DNA of 12,654 bases from Nanobdellota archaeon (GTDB lineage Archaea > Nanobdellota > Nanobdellia > Woesearchaeales > CG1-02-33-12): positions 1-12,654 of the forward strand of contig JAHIFA010000009.1 of NCBI GenBank assembly GCA_018901315.1, in the 5' to 3' direction. A program made the position numbers and the translations under genes. Positions 7,345 to 12,187 of the stretch are shown piece by piece (the first letter of the stretch is position 1; each line of letters starts with the position of its first letter). The notes under the pieces were generated by a model. That model searched no databases. It was not told where the DNA came from and was given only the letters and a program-made list of their open reading frames with translations.

Positions 7345-8853
7345 TTAAGAGTTGTTTAGAATAAAGTTTGAGTCTGTAGTTACATTCATTCCAAGCCTTA
7401 TGAGGCCGCCCTCATCGCCTTTCTTTAGGATATGTGTTGTGTGCATCTCACAGCCATTTAACTTTTTAAGCATTTTAACTGCATGAGCTGCCATCGGGTT
7501 TGTTGCAGAGCTTATTGCAAGAGCTATCATTGTTTCTTCAACATTAAGGTTTTCTGAAACTCTATTGAGTATATCTTTTTTCAGGAACCTTATATGGTTT
7601 ATTACCTCTTTTGATAATAAGTCAATATTATCCGGAACATTTGCTAGTTCCTTTATTGCGTTTAATATAGCTGCAGACTCAGCATGCATTAGGGGAGAGT
7701 TTTTTCCAGTAATAATCCTTTTGTCATCAAGCTGTATTGCAGCCCCGCAGTAAATGTTCTTGTTTCCTTTTTTCTCTTTTGCAGCATCAAATGCAGCCTT
7801 TCTTGCCGGCTCTACAACCTTTCTGTCATTTATAGCTACATCGAGATTTCTCATTAGCACCTTTACCCTGTCTGTTGTGTTTTGATCAACTATGCCATAA
7901 ATTCTCTGCTGCCTGTACCAGAAATACCTTCTTATTACTTCCTGCTTTGAGGCTTCCCTAATAATATCATCATCTGTTATTCCGCTTGATATCCTGTTAA
8001 CGCCCATCTCTGTTGGAGAGTTATATGTGCTTATGAAGCTGTTTTTCATGGGGAAGCTGTTTATTACCTTTTGCATTATGCTGAAATTCTCTATATCCCT
8101 GTTATAGTTTATTGCTATCTTGTTGTATTTTTTCAGGTAGAATGGGTCAATCATATTTATGTCACCCTGGTCAGCAGTTGCTGCCTCATATGCAATATTA
8201 ACAGGGTGGTCTAATGGCAGGTCCCAAATAGGGAATGTCTCGAATTTGGCAAATCCCGAGTTTATCCCTTTTTTCTGCTCATGGTATATCTGTGAAAGGC
8301 AGAAACTCATCTTTCCGCTTCCGCCTCCGGTGCCTGTTACGATAATAATGGGCTTTTCTGTTTTTACATATTCCTGTTTTCCATATCCCTCATCACTTAC
8401 AACAAGTTTGAAGTTGTTTGTGTATCCCTTTATCATGTAATGTATGTAAACACTGGTTCCCCTGTTTTCAAGCCGTTTTCTGAACTTTATTGCAGCAGGC
8501 TCATCTTCAAACAGATTTATTACAACAGCAGAGACATTAAGCCCATGCTCCCTTAAATCCTGAATATCCTTAATAGCCTGGTCATCATACCTAAGTCCGA
8601 AGTCAGTCCTGATCCTTCCGTTCTGGATATCTTTTGCGCTTATGCAATAAACAATTTCTATGTCTTTCAGATTTTTCAAAAGCCTAACCTTTGTTTCCTT
8701 GCCATAGCCAGGAAGGACTCTTGATGCATGCCCGTCATAACAAAGCTTTCCGCCAAACTCAAGATAAAGTTTCTTGTCAAACTTGCTTACCCTTTCAAGG
8801 ATAGCTTTTGTCTGCTCTTTCAGGTATTTTTCTGTATTAAATCCTTTTTCCAT
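7345..8853 (-). CDS. DUF1846 family protein
   Basis: This is a 502-residue soluble protein. The N-terminal segment KLCYDGHASRVLPGYG (36-51), then AKDIQNGRIRTDFGLRYD (73-90), matches the DUF1846 family as I know it from Firmicutes and related bacteria. So do the glycine-rich loop VTGTGGGSGKMSFCLSQIYH (172-191), GFAKFETFPIWDLPLDHPVN (200-219) and AYEAATADQGDINMIDPF (221-238). Structures exist for the family, but I know of no established biochemical role. The GGGSGK loop looks like a phosphate-binding loop but lacks the Ser/Thr after Lys and the first Gly of a strict Walker A. Length is normal for the family, and no membrane segment is seen. Its ATG follows the M50 stop by one base, so the two are co-transcribed and probably coupled. 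The family is mainly bacterial, so horizontal acquisition is plausible. Confidence 0.9.
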   Translation of the reverse strand: MEKGFNTEKYLKEQTKAILERVSKFDKKLYLEFGGKLCYDGHASRVLPGYGKETKVRLLKNLKDIEIVYCISAKDIQNGRIRTDFGLRYDDQAIKDIQDLREHGLNVSAVVINLFEDEPAAIKFRKRLENRGTSVYIHYMIKGYTNNFKLVVSDEGYGKQEYVKTEKPIIIVTGTGGGSGKMSFCLSQIYHEQKKGINSGFAKFETFPIWDLPLDHPVNIAYEAATADQGDINMIDPFYLKKYNKIAINYNRDIENFSIMQKVINSFPMKNSFISTYNSPTEMGVNRISSGITDDDIIREASKQEVIRRYFWYRQQRIYGIVDQNTTDRVKVLMRNLDVAINDRKVVEPARKAAFDAAKEKKGNKNIYCGAAIQLDDKRIITGKNSPLMHAESAAILNAIKELANVPDNIDLLSKEVINHIRFLKKDILNRVSENLNVEETMIALAISSATNPMAAHAVKMLKKLNGCEMHTTHILKKGDEGGLIRLGMNVTTDSNFILNNS

Positions 8854-8854
8854 T

Positions 8855-9436
8855 TTAAAAAAATGTTTGCATTAAGCCTGATATGAAATGGCCCCCATCA
8901 AATGGAGGAACAGGAATCATGTTAAATATAAATAAAAACATGTTAATCTGTTTTGTGATGACTAGTGCAAGCCTCTGCTTGCTTGTTAATGATGCAGCTC
9001 TTTTTAGTATGATTGAGGAGCCAAGCCATAGGGCAAGGTTCATTAATGGTCCTGCAACTGCTATTATTGAATGCTGCAAGGGTGTTACATCTGCAACTGG
9101 AATAGAAACATACCCCGGTATGAAGAAGATAAATCCGATATTTATGAACTTTAGGAAAAGGCCTAATAATAATCCAAAGTAATGTGCATGAAAGGTTGCA
9201 TTTATTCCAAAACCAAGGGCAACAAACTTGTGGGCCATCTCATGCAGGATTATTGCTGGCGCAATAACAAGGCATGTAAACTTAAAGTTCTCAATATCAA
9301 AGCCAGAAGTTATGGGATCCTGTACATACCTTGGAATCTTTATAATATCCTTGAATATAAATCCAATTGCAAGGGTCATTACAATTAAATCAATTATTTC
9401 TCCTGGGCTTATTAACATAAAATAAGCTAAAACCAT
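8855..9436 (-). CDS. M50-family (site-2 protease-like) intramembrane metalloprotease
   Basis: This is a membrane zinc protease of the S2P/M50 type. From the ATG at 9436 it is 193 residues. HEMAH (65-69) is the HExxH zinc site, and NMIPVPPFDGGH (172-183) holds the distal Asp ligand (NxxPxxxxDG). AVAGPLMN (126-133) between them is typical of the family. Hydrophobic segments at about 3-28, 52-75, 86-108, 122-145 and 160-175 give a compact core with no PDZ or CBS domain. The frame continues 28 codons further upstream to 9520, but those codons would run through the TATA element at 9461-9469 and overlap the divergent gene, so the inner ATG is preferred. It heads an operon with DUF1846. Substrates are unknown; regulated cleavage of a membrane-bound factor is the usual family role. 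Confidence 0.88.
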   Translation of the reverse strand: MVLAYFMLISPGEIIDLIVMTLAIGFIFKDIIKIPRYVQDPITSGFDIENFKFTCLVIAPAIILHEMAHKFVALGFGINATFHAHYFGLLLGLFLKFINIGFIFFIPGYVSIPVADVTPLQHSIIAVAGPLMNLALWLGSSIILKRAASLTSKQRLALVITKQINMFLFIFNMIPVPPFDGGHFISGLMQTFF

Positions 9437-9460
9437 CTTATTTAAAAAAGTTGTGCAAAA

Positions 9461-9469
9461 ATATTTAAA
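9461..9469. promoter_or_regulatory. Shared divergent TATA region for the M50 gene (-) and CARF-like gene (+)
   Basis: ATATTTAAA is near-symmetric and reads as a TATA box in both directions. Its centre is about 27 bases from the + strand ATG at 9492 and 29 bases from the - strand ATG at 9436, so both transcripts would be leaderless or nearly so. No second TATA candidate is better placed for either gene. The preinitiation complexes for the two directions should therefore exclude each other. Confidence 0.55.
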
Positions 9470-9491
9470 GAATAATGTTTTCTTTTGTTTC

Positions 9492-9848
9492 ATGACAGAT
9501 TTGATAGCATGCCTAAGCACTGGAAAGGGAACGTGGACTCATGTTAAAGGGGTTATCTCTGGCTGCGAATGGGATAACATATTTCTTATCACAAATGAGT
9601 TTGGAAGGGAAAAGTTTAGTTCAGAAAAAAAGGTTGAGCTTATTGTTGTTGATTCAAGCAAGCCATTGTTAGAGCTTGTTGAAGATATTAAAAAAGAGCT
9701 GAAAGACAGGGTATCAGGAACAGAGGTTGCATTAAATCTTGTCTCTGGAACAGGCAAGGAGCACATGGCGATCCTTTCTGCTGTTTTGAAATTAGGCTTG
9801 GGAGTAAGGCTTGTTGCCCTTGCAAAAGAAGGCATAAAAGAGATTTAA
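9492..9848 (+). CDS. Small stand-alone Rossmann-type protein resembling a CARF domain
   Basis: This is a 118-residue soluble protein with alternating strands and helices. Strand 1 (DLIACLS, 3-9) leads into STGKGTW and a helix; strand 2 is NIFLITNEFG (29-38) and strand 3 VELIVVDSS (48-56), followed by a charged helix (58-73). Strand 4, TEVALNLVSGTGKEHMAILS (77-96), is followed by a final strand GVRLVAL (104-110). The [ST]-x-G after strand 1 and the N-x-x-[ST]-G-T-[GK] turn after strand 4 are where CARF domains bind cyclic oligoadenylate. I infer a minimal CARF-like fold; it is not a recognised named family to me. No effector domain is attached and no CRISPR array or cas gene is seen. The ATG at 9492 fits the TATA spacing; an upstream ATG at 9453 would precede the promoter. 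Confidence 0.7.
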   Translation: MTDLIACLSTGKGTWTHVKGVISGCEWDNIFLITNEFGREKFSSEKKVELIVVDSSKPLLELVEDIKKELKDRVSGTEVALNLVSGTGKEHMAILSAVLKLGLGVRLVALAKEGIKEI

Positions 9849-9865
9849 AGCCTTGCGAAAGGCTT
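9848..9865 (+). terminator. GNRA-capped hairpin at the stop codon of the CARF-like gene
   Basis: AAGCCTT (9848-9854) and AAGGCTT (9859-9865) pair perfectly around a GCGA loop of the GNRA class; with one bulged A the stem extends into the flanking TTTAA/TTAAA. The left arm starts on the last base of the stop codon. There is no T-tract behind it, so it may be an mRNA 3' end stabiliser rather than a terminator. The right arm runs into the TATA box of the downstream small RNA. Confidence 0.45.
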
Positions 9866-9871
9866 AAATAG
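9863..9871 (+). promoter_or_regulatory. TATA box of the candidate small RNA
   Basis: CTTAAATAG is centred about 26 bases before 9893, the first base of the terminal stem of the predicted RNA. This matches the spacing of the tRNA promoter in the same window. Confidence 0.45.
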
Positions 9872-9892
9872 TTATTTTACTTTAATATAATC

Positions 9893-9983
9893 TGGTGGAG
9901 CAACTTAGAATAAGTAGTAGTAATATTATTGAATGAATGGATCTTCGGAGAAGTTCAATTCTAAGCTCGTACACCATTTTTTT
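9893..9983 (+). ncRNA. Candidate structured small RNA with its own promoter and T-tract terminator
   Basis: No protein is encoded between the CARF-like gene and the coiled-coil gene. Instead the ends pair: TGGTG+GAG (9893-9900) with CTC (9966-9968) + CACCA (9972-9976), leaving GTA bulged. Then CTTAGAA (9904-9910) pairs with TTCTAAG (9959-9965), TTGAA (9929-9933) with TTCAA (9954-9958), and CTTC (9943-9946) with GAAG (9950-9953) around GGA. The 3' side is nearly fully paired, while the 5' side has loops of about 18 and 9 bases that are free to contact other molecules. Seven Ts (9977-9983) follow the closing stem directly, and a TATA box lies 26 bases upstream. It is not a tRNA, and I could not fit box C/D. 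ACA at 9971 suggests H/ACA, but it would be inside the closing stem. Identity unknown. Confidence 0.55.
9977..9983 (+). terminator. Oligo-T terminator of the small RNA
   Basis: Seven consecutive Ts immediately after the closing stem of the predicted RNA, followed by further T-rich sequence. Oligo-T is the intrinsic termination signal of archaeal RNA polymerase. Confidence 0.5.
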
Positions 9984-10001
9984 CTTATTTTTATAGAAAA
10001 A

Positions 10002-10010
10002 CATAAATAA
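10002..10010 (+). promoter_or_regulatory. TATA box of the coiled-coil protein gene
   Basis: CATAAATAA is centred 26 bases before the ATG at 10032, predicting a leaderless transcript covering this gene and the histidine phosphatase. Confidence 0.5.
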
Positions 10011-10031
10011 AACAACATTTCTCTAAGCTAT

Positions 10032-11282
10032 ATGATAAAATTTCTTGCTCGGTTATTTGGTGGAAAAGAAGAATTAAAACAGCTGAAGAAAAGTGATTTA
10101 GAGAGATATATTAAAAAACAGCTTGATAATGATAGTATAAATTCTCTTTTAAAAGAATTCTCAGAAAGAATTGATGAAATTTCAGAAACCATAAAAGAAA
10201 GATGCGATGAGCTTGAGAAAGCTGAGCTGCAGAATAAAAACATACCTCCGAGGGCAATAACAATAATGGATGGAAACAGAAAGGCTTACATACACAAAAC
10301 AATGCATTTCACAGGCAAAATAAGGGAAATTTTAAGTGAAATCCAAACATTAACTGATTCTGATAATATAATTGATAATATTTCAAAAATAAATGAAATG
10401 CTTGATGAATACAACAAAACAACTCAAAAGCCCTATTATATTTTGCAGGAATTTTTCGCAAATGAGTCGCATAAGGTAGCCTCAGGCATAAAGGAAATAA
10501 GCGATTTAATACATCAATTCAGGGACAGCTTAAAACAATCAGATGCACATAAATTCCAGGAAATTCTTAATTTGCTTAACAAGACAAGGAACAGAAAAGA
10601 AAGGAAAAAAGAGCTTGAGAACCAGAAAAAAGAACTAGAGAAAAATCTTGATGAAGAGGAAAAAAATATTTTAGTTTTAAAAGATGAAATAAAAAAAATA
10701 AAAAAATCGCCAGAGTTTAATGAACTGACAAAGCTTAATGATAAACTAAAAATAGAAAAGGATGAGCAGAAAAGACTTTCTGATGAAATTTACTATAAGC
10801 TTGCCCCATTGTCAAGAGCACTCAGGAAATATGCCAAAATCTCTTTTGATGAGAAAAGCGTAGAGATGATTGTTTTTGATCCATTTAAAGCAATAGCCCT
10901 GATTAAAACTGAAGCATTAAGCAATGTCTTTTTAGGTCTTGCCAAGAGCATTAAAGAGAGAAAGATTACCCTTAAGGATAATGTTCAAAAAAAGAATTTA
11001 TTAATACTGAATGAGCTTGATCCTGGCTTTTTAAGGGATATGCAAACAAAAATTAAAACGCAGATGGAAAATATTAAAAATCTTTCAATAGAAATTGAGA
11101 GAAATACATTATGGTCAAAGATTGAGGAGTTAAATAAAGAAATAGAAAAAAAGCAGCAGCACCTTTCCAATATAAGCAGGGAAATACTAAATTTTGAGCA
11201 TGAAATAAGCAAAATCACAACAGATGATGTTTATAAAAAAATAATAGATATTCTAAAGTCATTAAACATAGAACTAACATAA
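10032..11282 (+). CDS. Coiled-coil protein of unknown function
   Basis: This is a 416-residue, Lys/Glu-rich protein with no membrane segment after a short mildly hydrophobic start (MIKFLARLFGGKEEL) that could be an amphipathic membrane-touching helix. Helical heptad-like stretches cover about 12-65, 95-130, 186-255 and 340-395. Between the last two sits a non-coiled block (256-330; LAPLSRALRKYAKISFDEKS, then VFDPFKAIALIKTEAL) that is probably a small globular domain. There is no Walker A or B, so it is not a complete SMC/Rad50 ATPase, although the two coiled arms around a central block recall the middle of such proteins. I do not recognise the family. The ATG has a TATA box at leaderless spacing; the histidine phosphatase gene follows 15 bp downstream. 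Confidence 0.8.
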   Translation: MIKFLARLFGGKEELKQLKKSDLERYIKKQLDNDSINSLLKEFSERIDEISETIKERCDELEKAELQNKNIPPRAITIMDGNRKAYIHKTMHFTGKIREILSEIQTLTDSDNIIDNISKINEMLDEYNKTTQKPYYILQEFFANESHKVASGIKEISDLIHQFRDSLKQSDAHKFQEILNLLNKTRNRKERKKELENQKKELEKNLDEEEKNILVLKDEIKKIKKSPEFNELTKLNDKLKIEKDEQKRLSDEIYYKLAPLSRALRKYAKISFDEKSVEMIVFDPFKAIALIKTEALSNVFLGLAKSIKERKITLKDNVQKKNLLILNELDPGFLRDMQTKIKTQMENIKNLSIEIERNTLWSKIEELNKEIEKKQQHLSNISREILNFEHEISKITTDDVYKKIIDILKSLNIELT

Positions 11283-11297
11283 AGATAAGGGGCGGCT

Positions 11298-11867
11298 ATG
11301 AAACTAATATTAACAAGGCATGGGGAAACTATTGAGAACCAGAAGAGAATTATGCAGGGCCATCTGCCTGGGCATTTGTCTAAGCAAGGCATTGAGCAGG
11401 CAAAAAAGCTAGCCTTGAGATTAAAAGACGAGAAAATTGATGCAATATATTCAAGTGATCTGGCTCGTGCTGCTGATACTGCAAGGGAAATTGCAGAATA
11501 TCACAAAAAGATACCAATTAATTTTGTTCAGGAGTTAAGAGAGACTAATCTTGGGAGTCTTACTGGAAAATGCAGCAAATATATTGATTTTGATTACCGT
11601 CCAGATGATGTTGAGAGTACAGCCAGCATGCAGAAGAGGACTAAAAAATTATTAGATAAGGTGTATAATAAATATCCTGATAAAACAGTGCTTTTTGTAG
11701 GGCATAATGGGATAAATAAAGCATTGATTAGTGTAATTCTTAATAAGCCTGCTAAGGATATGGATGAAATTGAGAGCCAGCTTAATACCTCAATAAGCAT
11801 TTTTGAAATAAAAGAAGATAAGAAACATATTGTTCATTTGATGAACTGCACAAAACATTTAGAGTAA
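11298..11867 (+). CDS. Histidine phosphatase superfamily (phosphoglycerate-mutase-like) protein
   Basis: This is a 189-residue cytoplasmic enzyme of the branch-1 histidine phosphatase (PGAM/CobC-like) family. LTRHGETIEN (5-14) carries His8, which becomes phosphorylated, and Arg7. SSDLARAADTA (52-62) has the second phosphate-binding Arg57, ELRETNLGSLTG (79-90) the acid Glu82, and FVGHNG (133-138) the second catalytic His136. All catalytic residues are present, and the length fits small phosphatases rather than true phosphoglycerate mutases (about 230-250 aa). Substrate cannot be told from sequence; sugar phosphates, nucleotides or alpha-ribazole phosphate are used by relatives. GGGG (11289-11292) a few bases before the ATG acts as ribosome binding site. 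It is 15 bp behind the coiled-coil gene and probably co-transcribed. Confidence 0.92.
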   Translation: MKLILTRHGETIENQKRIMQGHLPGHLSKQGIEQAKKLALRLKDEKIDAIYSSDLARAADTAREIAEYHKKIPINFVQELRETNLGSLTGKCSKYIDFDYRPDDVESTASMQKRTKKLLDKVYNKYPDKTVLFVGHNGINKALISVILNKPAKDMDEIESQLNTSISIFEIKEDKKHIVHLMNCTKHLE

Positions 11868-11871
11868 TCTC

Positions 11872-11880
11872 CTTATTTTT
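11872..11880 (+). terminator. T-rich stretch after the histidine phosphatase gene
   Basis: CTTATTTTT begins four bases after the stop codon and precedes the tRNA promoter. It is a plausible oligo-T termination site, without a hairpin. Confidence 0.3.
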
Positions 11881-11890
11881 CAGCGAAAAC

Positions 11891-11900
11891 TATATAAATA
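11891..11900 (+). promoter_or_regulatory. TATA box of the tRNA-Asn/tRNA-Ile genes
   Basis: TATATAAATA is the strongest TATA box in the window, centred 27 bases before the first base of tRNA-Asn (11923), so the primary transcript should begin at or next to the mature 5' end. Confidence 0.7.
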
Positions 11901-11922
11901 AGGCTAGAACCCATGGATTTAT

Positions 11923-12029
11923 GCCTCTGTAGCTTAGCAGGTAGAGCGTGCGGCTGTTACCTGTGTTTTGTTTCAAGCAAAGCATGGAATGAAACCGCAA
12001 GGTCACCAGTTCGAGTCTGGTCAGAGGCG
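11923..12029 (+). tRNA. tRNA-Asn(GTT) with a 34-nt intron after position 37
   Basis: Acceptor GCCTCTG (11923-11929) pairs perfectly with CAGAGGC (12022-12028), with discriminator G (12029) as in archaeal tRNA-Asn. The D-arm is GCTT/GAGC with GG in the loop. Anticodon stem TGCGG (11949-11953) pairs with CCGCA (11995-11999). The loop reads CTGTTA before the intron, giving anticodon GTT (11956-11958), and A11994 supplies position 38. Variable loop AGGTC, T-arm ACCAG/CTGGT around TTCGAGT. Mature length is 73; CCA is not encoded. The gene is followed by five Ts and then tRNA-Ile seven bases later, so the two may be one transcript. Confidence 0.95.
11960..11993 (+). other. Intron of tRNA-Asn
   Basis: This 34-nt insertion lies between tRNA positions 37 and 38; a one-base leftward shift gives the same mature tRNA. 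Bases 11961-11970 and 11978-11987 form a 10-bp helix (three or four G-T pairs) with a seven-base loop. The four bases after it (AATG) can pair weakly with T33-G34-T35-T36. This makes a bulge-helix-bulge-like substrate for the archaeal splicing endonuclease, but with two wobble pairs in the central helix. Confidence 0.85.
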
Positions 12030-12030
12030 C

Positions 12031-12035
12031 TTTTT
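12031..12035 (+). terminator. T5 tract between the tRNA genes
   Basis: Five Ts directly after tRNA-Asn could terminate part of the transcription. No TATA box fits between the tRNAs, so reading through into tRNA-Ile must occur if that gene is expressed from the visible promoter. Confidence 0.25.
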
Positions 12036-12036
12036 C

Positions 12037-12145
12037 GGGCCCGTAGCTTAGTCTGGTGGAGTGCTCGACTGATACATTGGCCTCAGGAATATCCTGGCCA
12101 GTGAAAGAAATCGAGTGGTCCGGAGTTCAAATCTCCGCGGGCCCA
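12037..12145 (+). tRNA. tRNA-Ile(GAT) with a 35-nt intron after position 37
   Basis: Acceptor GGGCCCG (12037-12043) pairs perfectly with CGGGCCC (12138-12144), with discriminator A (12145). The D-stem is GCTT/GAGT, with wobble pairs and GG in the loop. Anticodon stem CTCGA (12064-12068) pairs with TCGAG (12111-12115); the loop is CTGATA plus A12110, giving anticodon GAT (12071-12073). Variable TGGTC, T-arm CGGAG/CTCCG around TTCAAAT. Mature length is 74, CCA not encoded. The gene shares the tRNA-Asn promoter. Confidence 0.95.
12075..12109 (+). other. Intron of tRNA-Ile
   Basis: This 35-nt insertion lies at position 37/38, shiftable by one base without changing the product. CATTGGCC (12075-12082) pairs with GGCCAGTG (12096-12103), including one G-T pair, and AGGA (12085-12088) with TCCT (12092-12095) inside it. 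The 3' flank GAAAGAAA hardly pairs with the anticodon loop, so a strict bulge-helix-bulge with a four-base central helix is not formed and the substrate looks relaxed. Confidence 0.85.
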
Positions 12146-12158
12146 TTTTCAACAAACC

Positions 12159-12165
12159 TTTTAAA
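12159..12165 (+). promoter_or_regulatory. TATA box of the helicase gene
   Basis: TTTTAAA, within CCTTTTAAAG, is centred 26 bases before the ATG at 12188. This supports that ATG as the true start of a leaderless gene, although the helicase domain it opens is incomplete. Confidence 0.5.
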
Positions 12166-12187
12166 GAAAAACTTATTCTTGGTTTGT

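Noticed and set aside
9453..9491. Upstream ATG that would lengthen the CARF-like protein by 13 residues
   Set aside because: The extra codons run through the TATA region, and the extension (MQKYLKNNVFFCF) is not part of the fold; the ATG at 9492 has correct promoter spacing.
9437..9520. 28 extra N-terminal codons for the M50 protease
   Set aside because: They would cross the TATA region and overlap the divergent coding sequence; the ATG at 9436 gives a complete protease core.
9738..9770. P-loop NTPase reading of SGTGKEH in the CARF-like protein
   Set aside because: The GxxxxGK[ST] spacing is not met and no Walker B is present; the turn fits the CARF-type loop after strand 4 better.
9893..9983. 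Degenerate tRNA or box C/D or H/ACA guide RNA
   Set aside because: The terminal CCA is preceded by no matching acceptor stem, there is no C box with a D box, and the ACA would be inside the closing stem. Left as unassigned RNA.
11913..12104. 63-codon open frame across the tRNA genes
   Set aside because: It lies over two perfect tRNA structures and has no protein-like features.
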